A stretch of DNA of 64,000 bases from Aphanomyces cochlioides (GCA_019828595.1 JAHQRK010000023.1:1-64000); one strand, 5' to 3'. Positions 1 through 13,017 are shown, counted from the first letter of the stretch. The notes: generated by a model from the letters alone, not told the origin. Numbers and translations: made by a program.

Positions 1-3000
1 TCTTGCTGATTTAGGTATGAAAGGTTTGATCCGTCTCTCTTCTCTGTACAACAAACTAACGTTGAGCTGTTAGTTCGTCGGCCTATACCGGGCGTTTCGA
101 GTTGTATTTGTCAGTAATGGTGGATTCCAGGTCCCATTTGACCTTCGAATACTTCCACTAGCTAATGTACCTAATGTGTACAATATCTCAGACGGTATTA
201 CTGTCAATGCATCCCAACAAGCACCGTTCTGTCACCACAGTCCTATGACGACCTTGTAATTGTGAACGCAGCAACATCCAACGTTTCAACATCCCCGCTG
301 ACCCTTGCTTGGCCACAATATCAACCGAGTACAAGTAAATATTTTTCGATTGCAACGTCGATGGAAAATATTTCGTCGCCTTTAACGGTATCAGTTGCAA
401 AGCAGATACAAATCACGACTGTAAATATTATTTTCGCAACCAGAAACAGCTCTTATTCAGCTCAATACCTTGGGAACAATTTTTCGTTCAGTAATTGGAC
501 TGTATACTCAACTGACTTAATTACTTGCAACTTTCAAGTCAATAACCCAGACACAACAGGTCTTCAATTTATTCGTGTATTTTTGTCAATGGATCAGACA
601 ATTGTTAAGAGCATATTGATCAACAGCACAAATATCTCGATTACTGGAAACTTGGTCGAACTGCCGGTGGTAAACACCACTCGAATCCCCTGGTCGAATT
701 TGACCTTATTTACCACACTAGGATATTTAGGTCCATTGCAATTTTCCATGATTGTCCGTAGTATTCTCGTGAACACTACTAAAACGATCGAAGTGGCAAA
801 GTCATGGAATGTCACTGTTATTCCTCTTCCTTCCCTTCCACGACTCGAGGTGTCAACAATCAAATCAACGTACACAGAAATCGAGACAGTAATTGTAAAT
901 ATCACAGTCTGGTCTATTTCGTCAACAGATGTGCTGGTATTAAATATGACTGTTTCTCCCTCACAAGCCTTGAGTTCTACAAACTCAACACGTGATCCTG
1001 TCGTTAAGATTCCACTGCCTTCACCGTCAAACCAATTATTTCCTCTGAAGATGAAGCTTTACTGGTTTGGAGCAATCGAGATAAACGTTACAGCCACCGT
1101 TAAGAGTACTGTACCAAGTCCACGTGATACAACCGCGACAGTAAAAATAATGAAGATAAACATTCTGCCTATTGCGTACCCTCCAGTGTTGCTTGCTCCG
1201 CTGGTATCATACGGTATTGGGAATGTGTGGTCGAATTTATCACTCTCTGACTTTAAACCACTCGTCAGCCGGAATATTTTGGACGAAACAGTTCAGTTGA
1301 ACCTTCAATCTAATCAAGCCGGCCTCCAAGTGAACTCGAATGGTTTACTTCAAAATGTATTGCCAAATGTGCCAATTCTAGTGCAGCCGAATGCCCAACT
1401 TAGAAGTGCAGGAGGGTGTACTCAATGACTCTCATTGCAACAGATAGCGTACCTTCGTCAAACACGACTGCAGTGACGATGGTAAACCAGACTCTGATGG
1501 TCGCAGGAATTTCAATGGACTCCAACGTTACATCCATGGTGGAAGGACAAGGTGTCCAGTTCACAATTGCACTCAGATCACCACCGCAGGCACCAGTTGT
1601 CGTGAACATGACCTGCGACAATATGTCGAGATTTAAACAGAGTTTTGCTGTTCTTGAAATCAATGAGACAAGTTCAAAGACGCTATCACTCAGTAGTGTT
1701 CGAGACTTCATAGACAGAGGCAATGTGACTGTTTCTTGCTCTATTAAAATTGCCACAAAGGATCCGTACTATAACTTACTCGATGCTCCACGAACAGCAA
1801 TAAGTATTCAAGACCCAGACGTGTCTGGATTACGCTTTTTTGGTTCCCAGGTGGGAAATGGCATCCAGCTCATCGTGGCAGAAGCAGTTTTTGGTGATAG
1901 CTATTCTGTGACTTTGGCAACAATCCCTTTTGCAAATGTGGTTCTGTCACTTTCGTGTAATCAATCGAGAGTTGGTATTTTCCCTTCCAAGTTAATCTTT
2001 ACGAAGGATAATTGGAATATCAAGCAATCCGTGATAATCAATGCAACAGATGACCAAATTAAACAAGGCACTGCTGTCACGTAAGCACACAGTAACCAAT
2101 TTATTATTCTTACTTCATTTTAGATCCATTCTACATACCGTTGCTTCGGACGATCAACTATACGCATCTGTAAATATCCCCGCAGTAATGTTGACAATTC
2201 TTGAGACTGCTGATCGGACGCCTCCTCCTTTGGTTCAAAATGTGTACTTTGGGAACACTGGAGCAGATCTAATAACAACTTTTAATCGGGCAGTCGATCA
2301 AACCAACTTCAATGGATCTACATTCCGTTGCTCCATGGTTTTTAACCTTACTATTGGGAATATTTTCGGCACTGCCCCAACTTGCAGCTGGCCTAATACG
2401 AATACAATCCGAGTAGTCCTTGGAAAATCAGCGACGATTCTACCAAGTGACACTATTGGCTTGCTTGGAGGAGTTTTAAAATCATCGCCCGACTCTATTC
2501 TATCCATGCCTTCGACTTTCCTGTCTGTGGGATTGCCTTTAGTTCCATTTACTCCCAAAGTTTCTGTCGTTGGTGCTGTAAATTTAGGTGAGCCTTTCTA
2601 TTACATCGAATAATTAATTGTTTGTAGGTTCTTGTGACGACTTGTACTTGGATGCAAAGGCTTCATCCGGATCTGGCGGACGAGCAATGCAATGGCAATG
2701 GGGTATTACACCATCAGGACTCTTAGACGGTCTGGGCACAACAAATCAGACGATATTTATTCCCTCAAGTTCTTTGCAAAGCGATGTCAACTACATCGTG
2801 TCATTAACACTGATAAATTTCTTGGGCATCAATGCTTCATCTGGACCATTAATCATAACCAAAGCGGCCCTGCCCCTCCCGTCGATCTATATTCAAGGTC
2901 CCAGCCAAGTGTTTGTAACAAAATCACAGGGTTTGCGACTGACGTCAGTCGCCGCTTTACCTACATGTGGTGACACTGCAGCAAATCCATCTTTAGGGAT

Positions 3001-6000
3001 TAATTGGTACATCAATGGATCTCAAGTCGTGTCGTTGAGCAAGAATCCTCGACAGCTCAGGCTCGTGCAGCTTAATTACGGTGTTTATACTGTTTCAGCT
3101 CTTGTCTTTATACCAGAAACGCCATGGGTAAACAATTCCGCGAGCGTTTATGTCCAAGTTGGTCCCTCCCCATTGATTGCTGAAATTTCCGGTGGAGATC
3201 GCTCAGCAGGAAATGCAGTTGATCTGTTGCTAAACGGGACGAGGTCGACTGATCCCGACAATTCATCTACTGCCTTACTGTACCAATGGAGCTGTAGTCA
3301 CTTAAATACCAACTTACGAAGTTGCATGAATGTCGATATCGCTGACGGCAAGATCAGCGTGGTTCCAAGTTCTGCTCTACCTCCTTTGACGACAATCTTG
3401 ATACTTTGACTGTGACTGATCCTTTGACTGGACGCCAAAGCAGCGCGTCGGCAAGCTATGTAATCAAACTTGGCAATCCACCAATTACAACTATCAAAGC
3501 ATTGTCAGCAGCAAAGTTCAATCCAGACACGAAAATTATTCTTACTGGCAACATAACCAGCTCAATGGATCCCCAGCCGACAGCCAAGTGGTCAGTTGAT
3601 GGAGACACAGATGGTTCGATTGCTGCTTTAACATTTGGGCTTCTTACGGTAGGTATACCCCACATTTCCCAACTAATTATTGTCTTGCAGACGTCATATC
3701 GAATGGTTCTTTTGGCAAATACTCTCAAAGCTGGGCGAACTTACGTGTTTATCCTTACTGGTATGGACAAATACAACCAAACTAGTAGTGCACAGACATC
3801 AGTTGTCATGAACGAACCTCCCACCAGCGGAACAGTACATAATTTTTTATCACAAAACTTGCCTGACACGATATTTAGGTTACAGCGAATCCTCAAAGTG
3901 GATCAGTTTTGTCGACGTCGTTTCACTTATCTTGCGATAACTGGGTAGACGAGGATCTGCCATTGCAATTCAGTTTCAAATACATCGTTGGAGACTATTC
4001 TCCAACTGCCACTCAAGTTCCTCTCGGTGATTTTGCACTGACGACATCTTTTGACACAGTATTTCCCGCTGGAGGAGGAAAGAACAACACCATCACCATA
4101 GTTAGCTATATCGCAGACTCGTACGGATATGCAACTCAGGCACTTACGACTGTTACTGTCACACTCCCTAAGACTGACGCTGCACAAACGCAAGCGTTTC
4201 TTCAAAATCAAACAGCCAATTAGCCAATCTTGCTTCCAGCAAAGACCCTGGTCAGGTCTTGAATTTAGTGAATATCCTCGCTTCTTTGTTGACATCTACT
4301 GCCAGCCAGACGCCAACTGCGAGCATACCTCCTCAACCAGTAACCCCTCCACCAGTGACGCCTGGTCCAAGTGACCCATCAGGCTCTCGCCTGCCCACCC
4401 CAGCCCCGACAAAACCTCCAAAGCAGTGCCCGAGTGCAGTACCAGGCTCAATTTGCTCAGGACATGGATCATGCACCCTGGACCCGCCACAGTGTTCGAG
4501 TGACAATCTAGAGTGCTCAGCAACATGCAACTGCGCGAATTCCTGGTACGACACGGATTGCAACACATCGCAGGAGGAATATGACAAAAAGCAGCAAATG
4601 CTGGGTAGTTTGTTGAGCTCCATGGCAATCGCTAATGCAAATATTGAGCCAACAACGCAAGCTCTGGAGCAGCAAAGCTCCGCCGTAGCTTCGATCACCG
4701 CCAATGTGGCAATGCTCAGCCCTGCACAACAAAACCAAGCCTTGGATTTGGTTGTCAATGTCTTGAACGCTTCATCTAGCGTCACACTATCTCCTGCCAC
4801 TACCTCTGCTGTTGGTCTATCTGTCTCTAGTCTTTTAGATGCACCTTCTGTGACAGCAAATTCGACGAGTCGGCGACTTGAAGAAGCAGCTACCCAAAGT
4901 GCAAAAATTGGCTCGACGGTGTCCCTTCTATCCTCATCGATTCTAAGCGATATGTTACCTGGTGAAGCACCAGTCCAACTGAATACCAAAAACTTAAAGC
5001 TAACTGTGCAACGTCATGAGCCAGAAGAGCTCACCGGGGCAAAAGTTGAGCTACCTCTCAGTGCTGAACAAGTTCGACAAAATTACACTGCTCCTTCTTT
5101 CGCCTTTCCTTCGGAGTTTTCGAGCCTTGGATGTGGCAATGCTATGGACACGCACGCGGCATTGTACTCGAAAGAATCTGTACAGTAGCGAAAACGCATC
5201 TGCAATCAATTCAGCTGTCATGGGACTCAATTTGCTGTGCGCCAACCAGCCTCTGGCTGTTTCAAACCTTACACAAGGAATTACACTTCGCATGCGCAAC
5301 AATATGAAATATCCTGTACGTAAGCAACTCGATCTTTATTTCATTTATTCCATGGTAGGAGCCAGATAAGCCCCTCAATGGAACTGTGGAATGCTTTGTT
5401 AATCAGACGACCACGAAAAACATTACCTGTGATGCCAAAAACAATATTTTCAAAGTTGTGACCTGCAACGGAACAGCCGATGACAACATATCCTATGTAT
5501 GTCCCCAGATTGTTTCGACTCCTTTGTGTCGATATATTGGGATACTAAGGTATATTCACTTCTCGAATTTTTTTACGTATTGACGGGATGCTTTAGTTGG
5601 CTCTATGGTCGTCCGAAGGCTGCGAAGTTGTGCCAAGCTCTGACCCGGACTATACAATATGCAACTGCACCCACTTGACAGATTTTAGCACGCAAATGGG
5701 TGATGCATTCAAAGCTGTAGAGGACAACGTGGTGGCAGTGTTCAATCATAAAACAACACTCGAAGACGTCAAGCAAAATCTCAAAGTTGTCATAACGATG
5801 GCAATATTTTTCATTTTATATGTCTGGCTTGGTGTATGGTCGACGCCTGGATAAAAGAGACACTATCAAGTAACTTTGATCGAAGTAAATCGAATAACTC
5901 TTGAATTCTAGGGATAAAGAAGAGCGCCAACGACTAATGGAAGGAAAAAAGGTTGACGCAACCAAGCTATTTGAAGTGCCCAAAGCAGCGCATGCGAAAA

Positions 6001-8410
6001 CAAGACTAGAAAAGCTCTACGCAACTCTCCATGGGTTTTGGGAAGGGTTGACGGGAGAACATCAACTCTTTTCTATATTCTTCCAGTATAATCCTGACTT
6101 CACACGGTGCGTCTTGCGATGTTATAATCCATAAGCTTGTATAGGCCACAACGACTAATGATCATATTTACAACAATGATGAGTACTATGCTCACTAACG
6201 CCGTTTTATACCGTCTTCGTCAACTTACGCCAAATATTGGCACTATTATTGTCAGTGGTCTGGTATCGAATATAATTATGTTGCCTGTGACATTGGCTCT
6301 TGTTGTCCTTTTCAAGAAATCTGGCAAGAAATACGACTACTTAGTGCGCTACCAAATGGTAGATGGTGAGCAAGAAGTTGAATTTCAAGTGGACGCATAT
6401 GGGAACCCAGTCGAATATACCAAATACGACTTGCTCCGCATGGATTTGCAGGCAGTTTTCAATACAATCCAACTCTCGCAATTCCATTATTGTCGCGACC
6501 TGCTTCAACACGATGGCATGAATTCAATGATCGGATCCTTGTCCCAATCATACTTCTTGATTCTCCACAATCATGAAGTCTACGATGCAGATTATCGTTT
6601 ACCAAATATCGATAGCAGTCCAGTCGGACTGGAAGGACATGACCCGTTGAATACGGCTATTGTTCTCAAGCACTCCACGACGAAGAAAACATCACAAGAG
6701 GCACTTGCATTGCTGGTGAAAATGTGGGAAGACGTAGACTTGCTGGGAACATTGAGCAAGCTTGAACCAATACATTTGTCACCTGAAACAGTTTCAAAAC
6801 TAGCATTTGAAATTCACATGGCCGAGGAGCTTCTCAAATGTGAAGAAGGTCTTACGCTTGAGCCGATTGACTACGAGCGTGTCAGCATATTGTTGAACTA
6901 TTGCCAAAAATTCCACGCTTGTGCGGAATGCTACGCACAAGATTCTGCTGCCGTGCTTCGTCATGCACGCAAGGAAATTCAACGGGCGAAACAAGAGCTC
7001 GTTGCGACGAAGAAAATGCTCAAGACTCAACTCCGGTCGACGTCTCCTGATGAACCACCAAAACGAAACCCAATCCGCAAAATAAGCAGTCGAAAGTTGT
7101 CTACATCGGGTTCCCACGATACAATTTCAAAGAAAGTTGTCAAGGAGCAAGTGAAGGTAAGAGTTTTATCATCGCTGGGGATTTATTGGAATGTGTTAGG
7201 TTGCCGTCCACGAGCGAAAACATCATGTTAAACATGCCAAAACGATGCGAAAACAAGCGCAGCGTCAAATGAAGCAGCAGCAAAAAGAAGAGACGAAAAA
7301 GACCAAGGCTGAGATCAAGGAAGTTGTTCAGACTCTAAGGGTGTGGAGAAGTTTAAGAAGAAGTATATGCTGGAGCAAGAAGTCAAGCAGGCCAAGATGT
7401 TGCAGAGCATGCCACTCCATACTCGACAAGTGTTTTTAAAAGAGCAGGAAAAACTCAAGGAATTGCGCATGACGTCGCGACTCCTCTACAACCAATTTAT
7501 TCGGAAAAAGCCACAGACAGTGCCGAAACCCATCTTTCCCAACTGGGTCAACTACGTCGTCTACGTCATGTGTGCCTCCATCGATGGCTTTGCCGCTTGG
7601 TTTGTCCTCCAGTTTTCGTTTACCGTTGGTGGCGATATTGGCGATGCGTTTATTAGCTCAATCCTCGTGGGTCTTCTCACGACATGGCTGATCAGCCAAC
7701 CGATCTCCATTTTCTTCAAGATGGGCATCATGCCTGTCATTGCGACGTCTCTTTTGATTAACACCGGTATCTTCCAGTCGCTCAGTACTGAATCCTTTGC
7801 TCTTGGGGCAACTGCAGCTGCAACTGTCGGCATGGCTGCTGTCGTGCGACGACGGGAGAGGAAAGCTGAAAATATTCCGCCTCAACTTTCTCCAGATATG
7901 AGTCAAAAGGTGCAACCGATTCTCGGCCCTTCGTCCGATCTCATCATGGGAGGTCAAGTAGGTTCTTTCATATACAGACCTGATGCGAACACGACGGAAT
8001 ATGACTGCCAATGCGGGCTGACTATTCCCAAGGCAGAGAAAGACAAGCATCTCGAGTCGGAATGCTCGCATCGCCTCGTGCAATGCCGAGCCGGTTGTGG
8101 CATTTTCCTCCAAGCCCGTGCTTGTGAAAGCCACGAAAAGAGTCGCTGTCGCCTTATTATGTGTACTTGTGGCAAAATGCTTCCGAAACAAAACCTTCGA
8201 AAGCATCAGCAGTTTGAATGCAAGCTCCAACTTGTCGTCTGCCGATTTGGATGCGGCAAAACCCTCACCCGAACGACGAAAGACCGTCATGAGCATGCTG
8301 AGTGTGCTTTACGGCCGACGGAATGTCCCCATTGCAATATTATCTGTTCCGCACGAGAAATTCAAACGCATGTGTGTCAGCCAACGATGGTGACGGGTCT
8401 CTCTCGCTAA
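1..8410 (+). CDS. Polycystin-like REJ/GAIN-GPS membrane receptor with C-terminal TRAF-type zinc fingers (5' end outside window)
   Basis: Multi-exon gene read through in spliced pieces. From 1 to about 2590 there are beta-rich, N-glycosylation-rich ectodomain repeats (many NxS/T). About 2630-4220 resembles a REJ (receptor for egg jelly) region. An EGF-like Cys cluster follows at 4430-4560, then a GAIN-like region with the GPS motif CNCTHLTDF near 5660-5690. Membrane segments lie near 5785-5840, 6150-6225, 6235-6310 and 7520-7780. A Lys/Gln-rich coiled coil occupies 7240-7480. The tail at 7980-8380 has repeated C-x-C/CxxGCG...H units of TRAF type. REJ+GPS next to FTRPQRL-type membrane segments is the polycystin-1 pattern: surface sensing with autoproteolysis. 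Clear introns include 1357-1403, one starting at about 2079, one at about 2590, and one near 3650. The frame breaks at about 4204, 5172 and 7337 (see findings), so expression is uncertain. The zinc-finger tail is unusual for this family. Confidence 0.75.
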
Positions 8411-9457
8411 ATCGAGAGGATGAAACTACAAGTAGCACAAGGCTGAAGCGATGCAACATGGTCTGAGAAGCACATAAAAACCGCCAACGAACAACGCTCT
8501 AACGACAAGTTTACGTAAGACGCGCTCTTGTCCACACGAGGGACGCTGAGATGGCTCCGAACGTCGACTCTGTCCAAGCTAGGGCAGGGCACCCATCGCT
8601 GTATATGTACATTAAATATGTGTAATTGTTCGAATGTTATCGTGGTGTTGAAATATAACATGTCCCCCAAATTATTGAATTGACAGTTCGCAATGCCTCC
8701 TGCAGTCCATCTTTAATTCAAGTACATGCATCTCAAGCTGGGATTCTTTACTGAATTGATGTAAAAACTAAGTGGCATTGGGATGAACAACATTTCGGTG
8801 AAATCTTATGCATGGTCGAGCAAGACAAACTGCAGGAGTTAAAATTCGCTCGATTATAAATAAGGCATACTGATGAAAAACGATGGACGACGGACCTCAC
8901 ATGAAGAGAAATGGGTCCATGGGGTTGGTTTTTCAAGTGTCGTGGAGACGCCATTTGCACCGTTAAATATCAATACTCAATAGTGTCTCCATAATTTGTA
9001 AGGACTGCTCATCTTTCGCTGCTTCATGTGGCTCAGAAGTCTTAGACGAAATGCTCTGGATGAAATGTGCCTCGTCCAAAAATTCATTCTGCAACGTGTA
9101 TAAAATGATTGGCATGATATAATTCATACGTGAGACGTTCCCACACGCTTATCGAGCGAGTTTGGGTAGAATATCATGTCTGTGGTTATTGCGCCCAATT
9201 TCAAGTACAGACATCTTGATTCGACGGCTTTGGATGTATGCTTCTCCTGGCTCGGCACCGCGTCGACATATTTGCTGAGTGCGAACAGAAAACTTGGAAT
9301 TGAGGTATGTGTGGGTTGCACCCAAATTCATTTCCAAATGTGTTCACAAAATGCAAAAATGTGTGTTTGGAGTTGTGCTGAGTGTCAAAATTCATATACC
9401 AAGAACTGGGAAACATCATACGCACAAAAATAGATAATCAAGAGCGTAAAGAACGCC
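8411..9457. other. Spacer between receptor and CRN gene; no gene seen
   Basis: I see no convincing coding region. The ORFs here are short and overlap on both strands. The spacer is duplicated at 17881-20518 with insertions. The part at 8885-9110 exists a third time, inverted, at 23105-23340, so it is a dispersed repeat and may be a worn fragment of a former gene or transposon. Confidence 0.6.
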
Positions 9458-11401
9458 TTACAATCTACTGTTAAAAGCAAGAATACGAACTCGCTCAAGT
9501 ACTTTTTGGGGGGCCCATCTTGAATCATACTTTTCCAATACGTTGGCGTCCACAACTTGGCTTATCTTGAACTCTTCCAACTTTTCTGGCTTGACAACGA
9601 AATAGATCTCGACTGTCATTTCCTTCTTCATGCCAGCAGCTACAAGCTTCGACAGCACTGTATCAAAAAATTCCAGCATGAGATCGTGCTTGGCTGCTAT
9701 CGTCAATTGGATGAAGATAACTTTTGTGGCCACCATGTCAAAATACAAAGCATCATAACCGCCTTGGTTCCACTTGACGGGTTTCAGCCACTTTTTATCA
9801 GCACAAATGTGATGCTCCTCTCCTTCACCTGTCGTCTTGAAGTTCTTCGTTGGGTCAAAAATATAGACATCAGTCATGGGTAGTTGAACCTTTTCTGAAT
9901 TTACGTCAATGAGTTCGACTTTCTCTTGCTTTACTGATGCCAAAAACAGCCATTCATACAAATAGCCATGCATTGGAGGGGTTTTTGCCGCACCAAGATT
10001 GTTTGCTAATTCAACAATAGTGTCCTTACCCGACGCATTCACAAAGCAACTGAGAGCATATTCACTCACGGCATACCGTTCACGGTTCTTGTCCAATCCA
10101 TAGAGTCTGTTGATTTCATTCTTGTGATACATACCGACGCAATACTTCACTAGGTCAGCCTTGTTCGGTGTCGATTCAACAGCTTCTTCGATCCGCAATA
10201 TGACTTCGCCTGTTGAGAGCTGAAACATATATCGACATGAGCCACCAGCGTAGTAAAACTTTTTGTCGATCATGCCGTCCAAATAATCATCACCAGTTAA
10301 ACTTGTTTCTTCATTCACGTCGGAGGGAGGGGTTGCTTCCAGATTGACCTTTACCGAATTAAAAAATTCTTGATCTTTGACGGCAGTTCGGTATTCGTCT
10401 CGAGTCCACGAATACATGAAGAAAAACTCAATACCAGCGCGATTGTCGTCGTCTGGATTTCTCTTCCCAAGAGTTGACATGGAGGAGCAAATCACGAATC
10501 GATTATGTTCTTGACGTCCAAGTCGTTTTTCAATCAAGCAGTATACTTTTTCATGTCCTTGGATGTTGTTAAATCCGTCCAGACAAACAAAAAGTTTTTG
10601 GCCATCAGGATAGTCAGGAAACTCAAATTCTGTAGGCTCGAAGAGCCAAGACTGATTCGTCCCCATATCCCAAAAAGTGGAACAACCCCTTCTGCACAAA
10701 TGGATCCAAATTACACGCCATTCTTCACGATCCAAAGACGCCACATAACTCAGCGTGCACATGGATTTTCCTGTGCCAGGGGGTCCAAGAATGTAGCCTT
10801 TCTTCTTCTCTGCAATCACTCGATCGCTCAAAAACTGCCATAGTTCTTTGACTTGAGCGCGGGGATACAGAAAGGTGTCTCTTTCCTGTCCAATATATGA
10901 CCACTTCAACAATGCACGTGGTATCATGACATATCTTCCGCTGATGTCAATTTGCGGAACCTGTGGTACTGGTTCCGGGGGAAGCACTGGTGCTGGTACA
11001 AGGAGAATTTCTGATACTTGAACAGCATCGACGTCCACACGTTGCTTCTTGTGAGGATATTCCAAAAATGATTTAGTGGGAACAACCACCAAGAGAGCCT
11101 CATCTTCATTCAAGCCATATTGGGTCATTTCTTCGGACTCACCGTCTTCGTTTGATTCAGTTCTTTTCTTTTTTAGCAGTCCTTCAGACGATTTGAGAGA
11201 AACGGGATTCATCTTTGACTTCTTGACAACGAGATCTGTTGGTTCGACTCCATTCAAGTGAGTCTTCTCATATTTCTTTTGAACAACATGCCTAAAGTCG
11301 TCGATATCATTGCTACGGTCCATCGTAACTTTGGTCGCCGCCGACAGCTCCGTATTGCTAGCATCAACTAGGACACACCAGACGCGGAGCTCATTTGTCA
11401 T
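9458..11401 (-). CDS. Crinkler (CRN)-type protein with P-loop ATPase domain, copy A
   Basis: Single-exon gene of 647 aa starting at an ATG. The N-terminal ~115 residues form a ubiquitin-like CRN header. The LVVVP box at residues 104-108 occupies the place of the HVLVVVP motif that ends headers in this family. A proline-rich linker follows (~135-150). The C-terminal part has Walker A GPPGTGKS at 206-213 and an LFVCLDG strand fitting Walker B, followed by a long region that in related CRNs holds a nuclease-like fold (family knowledge, not seen as a motif here). CRNs of oomycetes are intracellular effectors acting in host nuclei, and some also occur in free-living eukaryotes. No classical signal peptide or LFLAK box is visible. 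Residues 118-647 differ from the second copy at only about seven positions by eye, whereas the headers differ strongly. Confidence 0.85.
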   Translation of the reverse strand: MTNELRVWCVLVDASNTELSAATKVTMDRSNDIDDFRHVVQKKYEKTHLNGVEPTDLVVKKSKMNPVSLKSSEGLLKKKRTESNEDGESEEMTQYGLNEDEALLVVVPTKSFLEYPHKKQRVDVDAVQVSEILLVPAPVLPPEPVPQVPQIDISGRYVMIPRALLKWSYIGQERDTFLYPRAQVKELWQFLSDRVIAEKKKGYILGPPGTGKSMCTLSYVASLDREEWRVIWIHLCRRGCSTFWDMGTNQSWLFEPTEFEFPDYPDGQKLFVCLDGFNNIQGHEKVYCLIEKRLGRQEHNRFVICSSMSTLGKRNPDDDNRAGIEFFFMYSWTRDEYRTAVKDQEFFNSVKVNLEATPPSDVNEETSLTGDDYLDGMIDKKFYYAGGSCRYMFQLSTGEVILRIEEAVESTPNKADLVKYCVGMYHKNEINRLYGLDKNRERYAVSEYALSCFVNASGKDTIVELANNLGAAKTPPMHGYLYEWLFLASVKQEKVELIDVNSEKVQLPMTDVYIFDPTKNFKTTGEGEEHHICADKKWLKPVKWNQGGYDALYFDMVATKVIFIQLTIAAKHDLMLEFFDTVLSKLVAAGMKKEMTVEIYFVVKPEKLEEFKISQVVDANVLEKYDSRWAPQKVLERVRILAFNSRL

Positions 11402-12214
11402 CTTCAGGATTTGCGCGCGAAAGAATTTATGACCTGTCTTGTCGCAATTATGCCTTTTGAAGATGATATATCATCTTTCAAAGGATATTCAACTGAACAG
11501 TGGGAATAGCGGGAACACAAAGGTTTTGATTGGTCAAAACAAGCCGGATCCGGATACCATGGTCATCTGGTTGGATTGATGATGTCAAATAGCTTCAGCT
11601 CAGGGCTGTATGAGGATAATCTCTGATCCACGAAAAATTAAGCCTCAAAGTGCCTCCAAAAGATATGTAGCAGTCATCGACTAGCTATACTAGATGTTTG
11701 TACATTTGATGTGAAACACAGATCTGACAGATCGACTCATGTTCCGTCGATCTCTTCAATAATTAATATTCAACGCATAAGATTTGAGGTGTAACGTGAC
11801 ACATAGCCAATCGAATCAAGCAAAGTACGTGTCACCTTCAGCGAGGATCTTGGTCATTTCTTCATGGTCGTGGGCTTCAAGACAAGTTAAGGATTCCTCC
11901 ATCTTTGGGGTCTGATTGGCATCAACCAGGATATACCAGACGCAGAGCTCACTTGCCATCTTCAGAAGTTGCGCACGAAAAGATAATTCTGCCCTTTCTC
12001 TCTTTCGCTGTTCTGCTTGTTAAAATTGATATAATATTTTTCACGATGGCTCGTTATTGCGCTGGAGGGTGCAGTATGTGCCTATTTTTGCTGGCAAACA
12101 AAAAACATCCATTTATTGCTTTTAATGCAACACAAACACAATCGAACTATCCCATTGAATGGAGTAGTACATCGGCTTTTTGGCCATTTCCAATTTGAGC
12201 ATTGAATTCCAGCA
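11402..12214. other. Upstream region of CRN copy A, apart from a header relic
   Basis: Apart from the relic at 11816-11959, I see no coding sequence. The stretch near 11475-11500 resembles sequence upstream of the second CRN at 22500-22530, so the duplicated block probably reaches slightly beyond the start codon. Confidence 0.5.
11816..11959 (-). pseudogene. Relic of a CRN header domain
   Basis: A 47-codon ORF starts at an ATG at 11959. Its first 23 or so codons match the start of the second CRN (22432 downward) almost base for base, including the untranslated stretch just upstream (11960-12020 versus 22433-22490). After the codons for MEES the match ends, and the frame runs into unrelated sequence and a stop. 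It is therefore the broken 5' end of a former CRN with the type B header, lying behind the type A CRN. Confidence 0.8.
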
Positions 12215-13017
12215 TCAATATCTCTTTGATGCACGAGCTTCCAGAAACCACATCGAAGCGAGACTTCTGGGGATAACTGGGCGTGGTAAATCAATAAACT
12301 GCGTACTTACTGGAGCTGACCCAAAGCTTCCCTGAAGCTCATCCATGGCTGTTGCAAATGCATTGGCCTTGGCCCACGCCTTTGCACACGGCTTATCTAC
12401 CAGTTCTTTTTGAAATGATTCCCATATACCCACGAGAGCTGGTGGCCACTCATACGTCAAGACAAGAGTACTAGGATCTTCTGCAGTCACTTCCAAGGAA
12501 CCAGACTGGATTCCCCACATCAATGTCAGTGCAACACCAACAAACCATTCGTGTGTAGAGCTGTCCATATTGGAGACAACGAGATATCCAGGGTTGCGCA
12601 GAGGTGTTCTCACTCGTGCTCATTGCAAGCTGTGGATTCAAAGTTGGTGCAGATGTCATTCCAAGCTGCGGAATATCGCAGTCATTCCCGTCGGATTCCA
12701 CGATTGCTCGGGCTGTTTAGCTCGTTTTGTTGAAAGACGTAAATCTAGAAAACAAGATTAACAGAGTATTCATGCAGCCGACGAACTGTTTGACATTTTG
12801 GTGTTGCGTAAATGCAAAGCAAAGACTTGATTGTTGTAGTGTTTGCAGGAGCTAGGGCTCGTGCTTCTTGTGGTTCAGTAGATCCTTTGATCTTTCCCTT
12901 CTTCAACAAGGGACTGGAGTACTCTCTGGGCTTCGCAGTCGGCTGTCCAGCGTGCGGCCATTCGTCGAATGATTGAAAATGGCGAATTGTCCGACATTTT
13001 ACGGATACTTTGTGCAT
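12215..13017 (-). pseudogene. Possible broken gene of unknown function
   Basis: Two protein-like stretches lie in line on the minus strand: 13017-12745 (basic, PLLKKG and EEARALAP-like segments) and 12613-12215 (132 codons, Trp-rich). Between them the frame changes and I could not find convincing splice sites. I do not recognise either part. They may be one decayed or transposon-derived gene. Support is weak, and codon bias was not testable by eye. Confidence 0.25.

Larger units (their letters stand above)
7209..11450. repeat. Segmental duplication, copy A
   Basis: This stretch carries the last part of the polycystin-like gene, a 1 kb spacer and a CRN gene. It recurs in the same orientation and order at 15118-22490. 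Shared landmarks are the coiled coil, membrane and zinc-finger coding region, the spacer sequence at 8420-8870, the block at 8885-9110, the block at 9120-9440, and the whole CRN C-terminal part. Copy A is contiguous and copy B has insertions, so A is probably closer to the original arrangement. Copy A has about 100 bp of coding sequence (about 7365-7475) that is missing from B. Borders were set by eye and are good to tens of bases. Confidence 0.85.

Noticed and set aside
3331..3368. Frameshift in the REJ region
   Set aside because: A 38-nt intron with GT...AG borders joins the frames in phase 0, so decay is not required here.
7561..8296. Minus-strand ORFs repeated at 15384-16119
   Set aside because: Shadows of the conserved receptor membrane and zinc-finger coding region on the other strand.
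10505..10843. 112-codon plus-strand ORFs inside both CRN genes
   Set aside because: They are preserved only because the antisense CRN coding sequence is nearly identical in both copies; no independent support.
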